A stretch of DNA of 64,000 nucleotides, from positions 1 through 64,000 of the forward strand of contig JAEZXR010000138.1 of the NCBI GenBank assembly GCA_023419605.1, in the 5' to 3' direction. This document shows, piece by piece, positions 25,629 through 34,471 of the stretch; the first letter of the stretch is position 1, and every line of letters begins with the position of its first letter. The position numbers were made by a program, and so were the translations under genes. Under the pieces are notes generated by a model. That model made no database searches and had not been told where the DNA came from. It saw only the letters and a list, made by a program, of their open reading frames with translations. This stretch comes from Bacillota bacterium (lineage in GTDB: Bacteria > Bacillota > Clostridia > Acetivibrionales > JAEZXR01).

Positions 25629-27188
25629 TTATTTTTTGTTTTTAAGGAATTCGTCTACTTGTTTTTGCAGTTCTGCGATAATCTTATCGGAACCGGCTTT
25701 CTTCATCTTTTCTATAAATTCCTTGTATTTTGCTTCATGATCTGGAAGCACCCCGTATTCCAACGCCGTACGGTATTCCTTTACAACGGCTGCAATCTGT
25801 GCAAGCTCATTGGAGATATTGGAAACGTTCGGCTTGAAGCCCATCAAGGGTGAAGTAATGGCTTTTCCGTGAACTTCCTTTACAATGTAGTCATTCCAGC
25901 CAGCCATGTCTCCTTCGGTTTCATAGGCGTTGAAGGCGTTCCCTACAGCCCATTTCCACAAGCCGTATTTGTTCTCATTCTTCGCCTGGCTGCCATAACC
26001 GGTTTCGATCCTGTTGTCGCTTACCTTCTTATAGTGCTGGCCTTCAAAGCCCCATACCAGGAAGTTATACAAGTCAGCACCCTTTTTTGTATTCATCAGA
26101 TCAATCAACTGCATGGCCCTTTCCGGATTCTGGGAAGTTCTTGCAATGGCAGTATTGGAAGAGGAAAGGCCATAGCCGATGTAGTAATCCTTTGCTATCG
26201 GTACTGCTTCAATGGGGAACCCATTCATTTTTGAGGATGTCTCGGAAGAGTTATTATAATAACCATGGGTCCATATTACATACCCGTCTTTTCTTCCTTC
26301 ATCCTGCTTTATGTTCTGTACACTGAGGGCATCCTGGCGGATGTAGCCTTTTTTGAACCAATCGGCCATCTTATCGTACATCATTTTGTACTCGGGACTT
26401 TCAAAAGCATTAAAAATCTTTACGCTCTTATCCTCGATACGGAACTTGAAGTCGCCGTTCACGGACTCCATTCCCTTGTCAGCCATCCAAACAAAGGAGC
26501 CTACGCCCAATCCCTTTTGCAGTTTATTATCCGCCTTCAGTTTTGCCAGGTAAGCTTCAAAGATATCATAGGTACCGGCATCCATGGTTTTCTGGGACTG
26601 TGCGTATTCGCTGAGCTTCTTCATGTCCAGGTACTTGTCTGCCAGTTCCTTGGGGGTAAATATGCAGTAGCGCATGGCGTTCATCTGCTGGTAGTTCGGT
26701 ACGGAATAAAGCTTTCCGTCGCTTCCTTTTGATTTTGCGAAGGCCCAATCGGGAATTTCCTTTTTCAGATCCTGGCCGTATTTGTTCAACAGCTCATCCA
26801 GCGGCAGATAGGCGCCCTTTTGAATCTCACTGCTGTAGTCGAATTTGTAGCCGGTCCATGCCAGGTCGATGGGTTCGCCGGAGGAGATCATCAGGTTCCA
26901 CTTTTCGTTGATCTCCGCGTTTTCCAGTGTCTGAATGGTCACGGTAGTATTGGGCAGTTTCTGCTGGAGCCTCTTGTTGAACTCCTCATATACCTTATCG
27001 GCATCAGCCTGTTTTGCGGGTCCCACCATAACCCACTTCAGTTTCACCGGCTTTGGTGTTGCCTCTGCCGTCTTTGCCGGCTCATTGCTGCCGGGTTTTG
27101 TTTCTGTCTTGCCACAGCCTGCCAGTGCCATCGTAGCACTCAAGCTCAAAATTACCAGCAAACTTAGTCCTTTTTTAAACTTTGACAT
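25629..27188 (-). CDS. sugar-binding lipoprotein of the second CUT1 transporter
   Basis: This 519-residue family 1 binding protein has a lipoprotein signal with lipobox ALAGC (cysteine near residue 25) and a Thr/Pro/Lys-rich linker. The mature domain includes LKWVMVGPAKQADADKVYEE, similar to LplA-type oligosaccharide-binding proteins. It follows lplB and lplC in the same direction but is separated from lplC by 260 bp that contain a large palindrome (27293-27393). That structure may tune or protect the binding-protein mRNA. An intrinsic terminator follows directly. Confidence 0.85.
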   Translation of the reverse strand: MSKFKKGLSLLVILSLSATMALAGCGKTETKPGSNEPAKTAEATPKPVKLKWVMVGPAKQADADKVYEEFNKRLQQKLPNTTVTIQTLENAEINEKWNLMISSGEPIDLAWTGYKFDYSSEIQKGAYLPLDELLNKYGQDLKKEIPDWAFAKSKGSDGKLYSVPNYQQMNAMRYCIFTPKELADKYLDMKKLSEYAQSQKTMDAGTYDIFEAYLAKLKADNKLQKGLGVGSFVWMADKGMESVNGDFKFRIEDKSVKIFNAFESPEYKMMYDKMADWFKKGYIRQDALSVQNIKQDEGRKDGYVIWTHGYYNNSSETSSKMNGFPIEAVPIAKDYYIGYGLSSSNTAIARTSQNPERAMQLIDLMNTKKGADLYNFLVWGFEGQHYKKVSDNRIETGYGSQAKNENKYGLWKWAVGNAFNAYETEGDMAGWNDYIVKEVHGKAITSPLMGFKPNVSNISNELAQIAAVVKEYRTALEYGVLPDHEAKYKEFIEKMKKAGSDKIIAELQKQVDEFLKNKK

Positions 27189-27292
27189 TTCTACTGTTCC
27201 TCCTTATTTTAATTTCAAACCTGGCATGGAGATGAGTCTGGAATCGAATCTGCAAAAATTACGGAAAATATTTCAACTTGCCCTCCATGCTA

Positions 27293-27393
27293 TATACAAT
27301 CGGATTGGCAACTGCTGATTTGGGCTTCGTACAGCCAACGGTTCTGGGGCTTTACGAGGCCCAAATCAGCTAAGTCCCATCCGAATTTGTATA
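27293..27393. repeat. 101-bp palindromic repeat, copy 1
   Basis: Starting TATACAATCGGATTGG, this element folds into one long hairpin. Its stems are GCTGATTTGGGC with GCCCAAATCAGC (12 bp), TCGTA with TACGA, and GCC with GGC around a loop ending TTCTGG. The outer ends also pair. It is clearly homologous to 47882-47982, with different but compensating stem bases. It has no poly-T tail on either strand. It lies between lplC and the binding-protein gene. Confidence 0.75.
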
Positions 27394-27448
27394 GGTGAAT
27401 CTTATTAAATCCGGGAGTATGCCCGGTTTAATCCAACCTGGAATTTGT

Positions 27449-28354
27449 TTATCCTTTAACAGCTCCCACTGTCAATCCGCGGGCAAAATACTTTTGGAAG
27501 AAAGGAAATACAAGAAGCATCGGGCCTGCTGCTACAACACACATGGCGAACATCATGGTCTCCATGGGAATCTGCATCGCCTGCCCGCTCATCGCGCCCA
27601 TGGGGTCTTCCTTGGCCATGCTTCGAATATAGTCGGCTTCCCGCAAAATCCGCTGCAACAGGTACTGCAGCGTATAAAGCTTCTGGTCTTGAATATAGAG
27701 CAGCGATGTATTCCAGTTATTCCACCGGTCCAACAAGCAAATCAGTGAAATGGTCGCCATTACCGGTTTTGACAGCGGCATTACGATTTGGAAGAAAATC
27801 CTCCATTCACTGGCACCATCCATTTTCGCCGATTCCATCAGTGAAGCGGGAAGCTCCTGAAAGAAGGTTCGGAAAACGATGATTTGGAAAGGGCTGGCCA
27901 ATGCAGGCAAGATGTATACCCATAACGTATCATCCAGATGAAGGTACTGTTTGGTCAGAATGTAGGACGGCATCAAACCGCCGCTGAAAACCATGGTGAA
28001 AAAAATCATATAGGTGGTGGGGCCTCTGAATTTAAAGCTTCTTCTGGATAAGGAGTAGGCGCACAGGGCCATTACCAGTACCGCCAAAAAGGTTCCCAGC
28101 ACCGATTGCAGCGCTGTAAACTTGTAGGAATCGATGATCTGCTGCGGATTGCTGAACACCCATTTGTATCCCATAACATCAAACCGTTTCGGAATCAGCT
28201 TATAGCCGAAGTTCTGTATATCCTCCTCATTGGAGAAGGAGACTGCCACCACCAATAGGAACGGTATGATGAAGGTAAGACTGAATAAGGAAAAGAATGA
28301 ATTTATAAGCAGGCTGGAGCCTGAAATCTTTGTTCTTTTTGCACTCACTGCCAA
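27449..28354 (-). CDS. CUT1 ABC sugar transporter permease, LplC/YtcP type (second)
   Basis: This 301-residue membrane permease has about six hydrophobic spans, the permease loop MESAKMDGASEWRIFFQIVM and the group-typical C-terminus ARGLTVGAVKG. It should form the import channel with LplB2, encoded 15 bp upstream. The start is uncertain: a TTG at 28354 is only 3 bases from AGAGGGGG, while the GTG at 28348 has a better 9-base spacing. It is transcribed from the promoter at 29504-29569. Confidence 0.85.
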   Translation of the reverse strand: MAVSAKRTKISGSSLLINSFFSLFSLTFIIPFLLVVAVSFSNEEDIQNFGYKLIPKRFDVMGYKWVFSNPQQIIDSYKFTALQSVLGTFLAVLVMALCAYSLSRRSFKFRGPTTYMIFFTMVFSGGLMPSYILTKQYLHLDDTLWVYILPALASPFQIIVFRTFFQELPASLMESAKMDGASEWRIFFQIVMPLSKPVMATISLICLLDRWNNWNTSLLYIQDQKLYTLQYLLQRILREADYIRSMAKEDPMGAMSGQAMQIPMETMMFAMCVVAAGPMLLVFPFFQKYFARGLTVGAVKG

Positions 28355-28369
28355 GAACCCCCTCTTTCA

Positions 28370-29344
28370 TTAGAATAGTGCATTTTCCGGTTTTACTTTC
28401 CTTACGACGGCGTTTGTACCCATGATCATGATGAAGCCGACTACGGATTGGAACAATCCGATGGCTGTGGTCACCCCCACAGTCCCCTGTCGCAAGCCAC
28501 GGAAAACATAGGTATCTACAATATCCGTTGTAGGGTACAGCACCCCGATATCCCGGGGAAGCTGGTAAAACAGTCCGAAATCTCCACGGAAAATTCCACC
28601 CAGTGCAAGGATGATTAGGATAGTCATCAGGGAGAACAAAGAAGGTATGGAGATATAAAGGGTCTGCTGCCATCGGTTGGCTCCGTCAATTTTTGCCGCC
28701 TCAAACAATTCCTGGTCGATTCCCAACAACGCGGAATAATAAAATATACAATCCAGTCCGATTACTTTCCAAATATGAATAACGGTTAATATATAGGGCC
28801 AATATTTAGGTTCCGAATACCAATTGGCTGGTTGCATGCCTACTGCCTTCAACACCTGATTGGCAATTCCCAGAACAGGGTTTAACACGGTATAGGCCAT
28901 ATAGGCTACAATAACCCAGGACAGAAACCTCGGAAGGATCATGGAAGTCTGGTACACCTTTAACGCTACTTTATTTCGAATCTCGTAGAGCAGCAAGGCA
29001 ATAGCCACTGAAGAGACGGCACCGATCACAATGAAGGACCCGCTATATAACAAAGTGTTACGGGTAATTCGAAATGCATCCTGGGATTTGAAGAAAAATT
29101 CGAAGTTCTTCAAGCCGTTCCAAGGGCTTCCGAAAATGCCACCTGCATAGTTATAGTTTTTAAAAGCAAGGATAACGCCAATCATGGGCAGGTAACTGAA
29201 AACGATAAAGTATAGGATTGCAGGCAGTGCAAGCAGCAGAAGGGACATGTTGTCCTTCACCATGGAGAATTTCATGTTTGTCAGCCTGTTTTTAAGCGAT
29301 TCCGTCCCTGATCCTTTTTTAACCTGGACACCGGTTTTATTCAT
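28370..29344 (-). CDS. CUT1 ABC sugar transporter permease, LplB type (second)
   Basis: This 324-residue membrane permease has the N-terminal motif LPAILYFIVFSYLPMIGVIL and the loop FEAAKIDGANRWQQTLYISI, typical of the LplB group. It is the first gene of the second transporter operon (lplB, lplC, binding protein). GGGGAG lies about 8 bases before the ATG. Its promoter element (copy C) lies about 190 bp upstream and overlaps the end of the heparinase-like gene, so it can be read both through and independently. No ATPase gene accompanies it. Confidence 0.85.
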   Translation of the reverse strand: MNKTGVQVKKGSGTESLKNRLTNMKFSMVKDNMSLLLLALPAILYFIVFSYLPMIGVILAFKNYNYAGGIFGSPWNGLKNFEFFFKSQDAFRITRNTLLYSGSFIVIGAVSSVAIALLLYEIRNKVALKVYQTSMILPRFLSWVIVAYMAYTVLNPVLGIANQVLKAVGMQPANWYSEPKYWPYILTVIHIWKVIGLDCIFYYSALLGIDQELFEAAKIDGANRWQQTLYISIPSLFSLMTILIILALGGIFRGDFGLFYQLPRDIGVLYPTTDIVDTYVFRGLRQGTVGVTTAIGLFQSVVGFIMIMGTNAVVRKVKPENALF

Positions 29345-29503
29345 TTAAACAACTCCCCTGAAGTATGATACGGATTGCAATAATCCATTTGTATATAGAT
29401 TTCATTTTTACTGTTATTATGGGCAGCGTACTTTGCCGTTACGAGAGCATTGCATTCTAAGGATTTGCGATTCTCAAAAGCCTCTGGTTCCGATTACACT
29501 CGT

Positions 29504-29569
29504 ATAGTACCATCTCCCTACCACCAGTTCCATGATGATTTTTGTTCTTTCCTATCATTTTTTTACCTC
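29504..29569 (-). promoter_or_regulatory. promoter with shared 40-bp element, copy C (second lplB operon)
   Basis: The 40-bp element at 29530-29569 on the minus strand reads GAGGTAAAAAAATGATAGG, then AAAGAACAAAAATC and ATCATGG. TACTAT (29504-29509) lies 20 bp downstream. The TAA stop codon of the heparinase-like gene (29563-29565) is inside the element, so regulatory and coding sequence overlap. Confidence 0.65.
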
Positions 29570-32043
29570 ACGAACCTCCACTGGTCCTTTTGGCACACTG
29601 CCGAGGCTAAAACACGGCCTTGCTCCTTTAGTACCACCGTTGTTTCGTCTTTTATGGAAGTGCCGAGGTGAACTTCACGAGAGCCCCGGGAAAGGGAAAC
29701 TATCTCCCCCGGATTGATTTTCCAGCATTCCTGAGCTTCTCCACCAACAGGCAATACCTGTAATACCGTCAACATTCTATGAGCAGCGGAACATGCCGTC
29801 AGCATCTTCAGATGATGCACCGGCTCTGAATGGCAGGTAGTTCCCTGAACCAATAGTTCCCTTTTTACCGGACACCAGTTCAGCGGAGTAACACGAAGCC
29901 TTGTCCTTTCGGCAGCAATCTCAATGGAATCCTTCTCCGGTTTCATACCATGCAGTGAGTTAAGTCGAAAGCTCATGGCCCTGGGGCGATCCATCTCCAT
30001 CCAATCTTCAAGGAGATAGAGGTCCGGCCAGGGAGAAACCACCCTGCGCAAGCAGGTTTTGAACAAGCCTTCCGGCCAGGCACATAACTGATCACTGCAT
30101 AGCAGCAATACTCCATCTTCCTCGACAGCAGAAGCGATCCGGCCTCCACCCGGCCTTGTATTCTGATGAATTACACTGCCGTCATGATTTTCAGGACACA
30201 CCAGATTATGCCGGTTCGCATAATGGACAAAAGCACCCTCAGAAGAACCGTAGTGAGGTCTGCCCGCATCGACGACCAAATGCTCCCCTGCCGCTTCCAG
30301 GATAAAGCTTCCCTTATCTCCATGGCAGTGTGCCCCCAGCGAAGGAACCGGCCCGCTGCTCATATGAAAGTGCACAAATCCCAGCTGCGGGTCCTGGCGT
30401 ACCGAACTCACTTCCCCCGTCTTGGGCAATAGTAGGAACTTCGGCTGAATCACCGGTCCGGCTTCCTCTACCTGTTCCGGCGAGAGAAGGATGTGGTAGA
30501 GGTCATGGCGGATGCTTCCGGATTTGATCATGGCTCCATAGAGGCTTTTCCACTCCGCACGGTCTGAAACCCGGCTGTAGGCAGCCATGAGACTGGGGGC
30601 AATGGTTTCCCCCATCAAACTGTCATTCAATGCCAGGTATGCGGTTCCATCTCCTACTGTGGAAAGAATGCCGAGAGGATAATCCCCCACTTTCTTAATG
30701 GTATCGGAAGCATACTCCTCAAAGGTTTTTCCATGATATCGGGCCAAAACATACACCAGCGGTAGAACATGCTCAAAAGTATAGTCCCAGTAGTGGGGTC
30801 CTTCCAGAATTCCTCCGTCCTCCATCACATAGGTATCCACCATCTCGTAGAGGTCCCTTTCTGCCTCTTCCAGGAGGGACTTATACCGGGGGAAAGTGTG
30901 AACCAGAGCCAGCAATGCCATAATACGACCTGAACTGAAAACAATTCCCTGATTCATGGCGCGAAGGTACTCGGCCCGTTTAAAATCCGATTCAATCCGG
31001 GAAAGGCCCTTGATTACAATCGCATCACGCAGGAACTGCTTTCCATGGGGAGTAAAACAGAAGCCCGCCCAGTCCAGTACAAGGGCGCAGGCCCTACTGT
31101 ATACTTCTTCCGTAAAGGAGGCATGGTGCCATGTGGTTCCGGGCATTGTACCCATGACGCTTTCACACCAGTGGCGGTTGTGTGCGGCGGCCAGCGCCAT
31201 TCGGGCAGCCATCCTGCACATGTCCCTGTTTTTATCCACCATCCCCACAAAAGCCAGCCGCTCCATTTTCCCTGCGGTACAAACCCTTTTTACATCCCGG
31301 TTCCGGCACCACCGGCGATCCTCCGTGGGTACAAATTCTCCCACTTCTGCTTCCGGGTTCACCTTCATATCCTCCAAGGCTTTCTCCCGGATTTGCCGGA
31401 AGGCTTCCTGTAAATACCCGTGTGTAACCTTTTCCCGGATTCCTTCCAGCTCTTCACCATCAAAAAAAATTCCGATTTCCGGGGTAAAGTTTTCTATTTC
31501 ATCATTCAGAAACCCTTTCCATGCTGCATTATAGGGACTCCTTTTGGCTTCCATTCGTTCCTGGGCTTCCCTATTGGATAACCCCAGCCAAAACAAATCG
31601 ATTCCCGCGGGCTTTTCCTCTGATACCGCAAATTGCAACTTTAAATAGATCAGGTGTTTTCCCCGGAGAGCCCCATCGTATTCATCATTCACGCCTTTTC
31701 CCTGCACATGGTTCAGGATGATTTGTTCTTCTCCATCAATTACAGCAGTGACTGTAAGCACAACCCACTGCGGTATGGGAGCAAAAACCCGGAAAATATC
31801 ATAGCCTTCGATGAAGATGTCGCATTCCCGTTCCATCACTACCGCAGTTTCCCCCGGCAGTGCCTTTTCAATACTGATCCGCACACCGGACCAGGTTTGT
31901 TTTACTGTTGCTGCCACCGATGGCGGCACTGTAACTCTATATTCTTCCAGGAGGCACCGTTTCGGGGTTACATGGTCCACCGTTCCTCCATCCCAATAGG
32001 GCTCTATGATTGCTTCCGCTTCATTAATTGGTACAACCAGCAC
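29563..32043 (-). CDS. heparinase II/III-family polysaccharide lyase-like protein
   Basis: This 826-residue protein has an alpha-helical toroid-like middle (about 190-520) and a C-terminal beta-sandwich. It carries the heparinase II/III signature near 590-620 (GAHCHGDKGSFILEAAGEHL followed by VVDAGRPHYG) and GGGRIASAV further on. The family includes PL12, PL15, PL17 and PL21 lyases, which open uronate-containing chains. The exact substrate (heparosan-like, alginate-like or other) cannot be read from sequence. There is no signal peptide, so it probably acts on imported oligosaccharides. The start is GTG with GGAGGAG 6 bases upstream. It lies 68 bp behind GH31, with which it is probably co-transcribed. 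Confidence 0.75.
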   Translation of the reverse strand: MLVVPINEAEAIIEPYWDGGTVDHVTPKRCLLEEYRVTVPPSVAATVKQTWSGVRISIEKALPGETAVVMERECDIFIEGYDIFRVFAPIPQWVVLTVTAVIDGEEQIILNHVQGKGVNDEYDGALRGKHLIYLKLQFAVSEEKPAGIDLFWLGLSNREAQERMEAKRSPYNAAWKGFLNDEIENFTPEIGIFFDGEELEGIREKVTHGYLQEAFRQIREKALEDMKVNPEAEVGEFVPTEDRRWCRNRDVKRVCTAGKMERLAFVGMVDKNRDMCRMAARMALAAAHNRHWCESVMGTMPGTTWHHASFTEEVYSRACALVLDWAGFCFTPHGKQFLRDAIVIKGLSRIESDFKRAEYLRAMNQGIVFSSGRIMALLALVHTFPRYKSLLEEAERDLYEMVDTYVMEDGGILEGPHYWDYTFEHVLPLVYVLARYHGKTFEEYASDTIKKVGDYPLGILSTVGDGTAYLALNDSLMGETIAPSLMAAYSRVSDRAEWKSLYGAMIKSGSIRHDLYHILLSPEQVEEAGPVIQPKFLLLPKTGEVSSVRQDPQLGFVHFHMSSGPVPSLGAHCHGDKGSFILEAAGEHLVVDAGRPHYGSSEGAFVHYANRHNLVCPENHDGSVIHQNTRPGGGRIASAVEEDGVLLLCSDQLCAWPEGLFKTCLRRVVSPWPDLYLLEDWMEMDRPRAMSFRLNSLHGMKPEKDSIEIAAERTRLRVTPLNWCPVKRELLVQGTTCHSEPVHHLKMLTACSAAHRMLTVLQVLPVGGEAQECWKINPGEIVSLSRGSREVHLGTSIKDETTVVLKEQGRVLASAVCQKDQWRFVR

Positions 32044-32111
32044 TGCATTCTCCTCCGTATAATGATTTGATTTTTACAGCAAGTCAGTGAAAATCAAGGA
32101 TACCTTCTGCC

Positions 32112-34190
32112 TTATTTATAAGTTTCCCAGCCTGTTACCCTGTATTTTTCTCCAGGATAATTTCCCTTGCGGATGGTCTTATGCTTACCGTCCCGGCTCC
32201 ACTCCAGATGTACGAGGTTGTACCGACCCTTCTTAAAATCAAAGGTCTGTCCATCGTCTTCAAACAAGGCGGCGCTGGAGCAGTTTTCGCCATAGCAGCG
32301 AACAGTAACTTCAAAGCAGGTCTCCGGCGTAATGTATTCAACGGGCTTTGCCAGCGGAAGCAAGGTTCCCGCTTTAACAAAAACCGGAATAGTGTCCAGT
32401 TCCGTCTCCACGGAAACGGTTTGCTTTCCTTCATACCTTTTCCCCGTCCAGAAGCAATACCAATCTCCTTCCGGCAGATAGACGCTTCTACCGCTCTGCC
32501 CGGCAAAAACCGGCGCCACCAGAAGGGCTTCCCCCATCATGTATTCATCGTCTATGTCGTAGGTATTCTCATCTTCCGGGTAATCCAACACCAGGGCACG
32601 GAAGGGTGGGATTCCTTCGAAGGCGTACCGGGCAAAGCTGGAATACAGGTAGGGAATCAACTGCATCCTCACCTCAAAAATCTTCCGGCAGAGGTCCTGA
32701 ACCTCTTCATAGTTTTCCAGAAGCTCCCCGGCCCGGTTTTTCTCCCGGTCAAACTGCAGCCAGGGGGGATTCGGGAAGGTCCAGGCATTGACCAAGGCCT
32801 GGGGAGAGAATACCACCGACTGCAAACGTCGGACCAAATCCTCTACCGAAGCACACTGCCGTACCTCCGGCGACCACAGCAGCCCGGAGAAACCCATATT
32901 CACCACGCCCCGTACAAAGTCCCGGTGGTCGTACAAGTCACTGTAGAGTACAAAAGGCATAGGTGCTGCAAAGGCATAGGAAGACCGAACCGAACAGTAG
33001 GTGCGCTGATTCCGTTCTTCAAAAACGCTTTGTACCGTCTTTTGGTACAAAACTCCGAAAAGGCTGTGCATCTGTTCTCCATCCAGCCCTGAAGGGAACT
33101 CCGAGCAATTCGGAAAGGACCAATTGGCAGGATTGTAATCGGAGCTGTCGCATTCATCCAGCTTAAAGCTGGTGATTCCTTTGTCTACCAGTTCTTCTCC
33201 ATGGTATTTGGCAAAGATTCCTCTTGCCTTTTCCAGGGAGAAGTCGGGAACCAGTCCTCCCCACACTTCATAATCTCCGGAATATGCCTTCAGATCATTA
33301 TAGATGGAAGCAGAGGGGTGAACAAAGGCATGCTCCCACAGATTGATTTTATACCCCATTCCAGACAATCTTTCAAGGATTTCCGGATGGTTGGGAAACC
33401 GCTCATCATCCCACCGGTAGGAACAGGAATAGGAGCGGGTCTGCCAGCCGGGTTCCAGCCCGAAAACATCACAAGGAATCCGGGCCTCCCGCATCCCTTC
33501 GGCAATTTTCATGGCCAGATTCCTGTCGGATTTCCCATAAATGCGGTACCATACGCCCAAACCCCAGTAGGGGGGCATGCAGCCGCCACCGGAAAAAAGG
33601 TTATAGCGCTGTACAGCCGTCTGCATGTCCGGGCCGGAAAACACATAAATATCCGCCCCCTGTGCATGAGGGATTTCGATAACCACATTGGCATCTTCCT
33701 TTAGCTTCTGTACTCCATACAGGTCAAAGGTGTCGTCAGCAATTTCTTTCTTCCTTCCATACCGGTCAAACTCTCTTTGTACCACCTTCCGGCTGCCTCC
33801 GCAGTAAAAGGTCACATAGCGTGCCGTGTCTACCAGAATTCCGTATCCACCGGTAGATACATAGAAGGGAACCGGAGCATGACTGTCCCCTGTATCATAG
33901 ACGGGATCACTATTTACACGCAGTTGTTTTTTCTTTCCCGTATGATTGACGCCCTTCAACTGCAACCCAAAACCATAGATTTTTTCAGTCGCTTGCAGAG
34001 GCAGTTCAATGACGCATCCCCGGGCTGTCGTCTTAAAGCGTATATCTTCAGTTTTTAAAGGGTTTTCATCCTGGCAGGGGAGCTGCTCCAGCACTTCCAG
34101 CAGCGCCCGCTCTTCCTTAAAAGTCATCGGAGTAAGCTTTTCCGGCTCTCCCAGCCGGATTTTCCAGACTCCGTTGGCGATTCTATTCAT
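32112..34190 (-). CDS. GH31-family alpha-glycosidase
   Basis: This 692-residue GH31 enzyme has an N-terminal beta-sandwich, a TIM barrel with GLEPGWQ, the nucleophile aspartate in FKLDECD, and acid/base candidates in YSDLYDHRDF. FSGLLWSPEVR follows, and C-terminal beta domains complete it. The SDLYDH/GLLWSPEVR pattern differs from classical alpha-glucosidases and resembles GH31 groups with alpha-xylosidase or alpha-galactosidase activities, so the sugar is open. It is cytoplasmic. The start at 34190 is preferred because GGAGG lies 8 bases upstream; the frame is open to 34364 without a good site. The leader is then about 190 nt and contains a 10-bp inverted repeat. The promoter element at 34387-34451 controls it, with the heparinase-like gene following. 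Confidence 0.8.
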   Translation of the reverse strand: MNRIANGVWKIRLGEPEKLTPMTFKEERALLEVLEQLPCQDENPLKTEDIRFKTTARGCVIELPLQATEKIYGFGLQLKGVNHTGKKKQLRVNSDPVYDTGDSHAPVPFYVSTGGYGILVDTARYVTFYCGGSRKVVQREFDRYGRKKEIADDTFDLYGVQKLKEDANVVIEIPHAQGADIYVFSGPDMQTAVQRYNLFSGGGCMPPYWGLGVWYRIYGKSDRNLAMKIAEGMREARIPCDVFGLEPGWQTRSYSCSYRWDDERFPNHPEILERLSGMGYKINLWEHAFVHPSASIYNDLKAYSGDYEVWGGLVPDFSLEKARGIFAKYHGEELVDKGITSFKLDECDSSDYNPANWSFPNCSEFPSGLDGEQMHSLFGVLYQKTVQSVFEERNQRTYCSVRSSYAFAAPMPFVLYSDLYDHRDFVRGVVNMGFSGLLWSPEVRQCASVEDLVRRLQSVVFSPQALVNAWTFPNPPWLQFDREKNRAGELLENYEEVQDLCRKIFEVRMQLIPYLYSSFARYAFEGIPPFRALVLDYPEDENTYDIDDEYMMGEALLVAPVFAGQSGRSVYLPEGDWYCFWTGKRYEGKQTVSVETELDTIPVFVKAGTLLPLAKPVEYITPETCFEVTVRCYGENCSSAALFEDDGQTFDFKKGRYNLVHLEWSRDGKHKTIRKGNYPGEKYRVTGWETYK

Positions 34191-34330
34191 CCCATGTTCC
34201 TCCATCCAGTATAAATCTACACTATGATTCATACGATGAATCATTATCACTTCATCCATTGATACCATATACAACGCACAAAGGTTTTTCCATTCCTTCC
34301 TTTGTTCACATGTATTTCCTTGCTTGCCTA

Positions 34331-34372
34331 TCGCGAAAATCAGATTCATTCCTCGTAAAATCATTTTCGCGA
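34331..34372. repeat. inverted repeat in the GH31 leader
   Basis: TCGCGAAAAT and its exact complement ATTTTCGCGA flank a 22-nt loop, just downstream of the predicted GH31 transcription start. It has no poly-T tail on the minus strand. It could be a 5'-end mRNA hairpin or an operator of 10-bp arms. Confidence 0.5.
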
Positions 34373-34386
34373 TTTATATAGCTTCT

Positions 34387-34451
34387 ATTTTACTTCGTTT
34401 TGCCTCGAACTCCATGATAAATCTTGTTGTTTTCTGTGTATATTTTACCTT
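34387..34451 (-). promoter_or_regulatory. promoter with shared 40-bp element, copy D (GH31)
   Basis: The element at 34412-34451 on the minus strand reads AAGGTAAAATATACACAG, then AAAACAACAAGATTT and ATCATGG. TAAAAT (34387-34392) lies 19 bp downstream. It sits directly between yesN (34472) and GH31, which makes that YesN a leading candidate for the protein that binds it. Confidence 0.65.
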
Positions 34452-34471
34452 CGCGGCAGGGGATGTTCCGG

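Noticed and set aside
32181..33092. Plus-strand open frame of 303 codons inside the GH31 gene
   Set aside because: It is antisense to conserved GH31 motifs, with no ribosome site.
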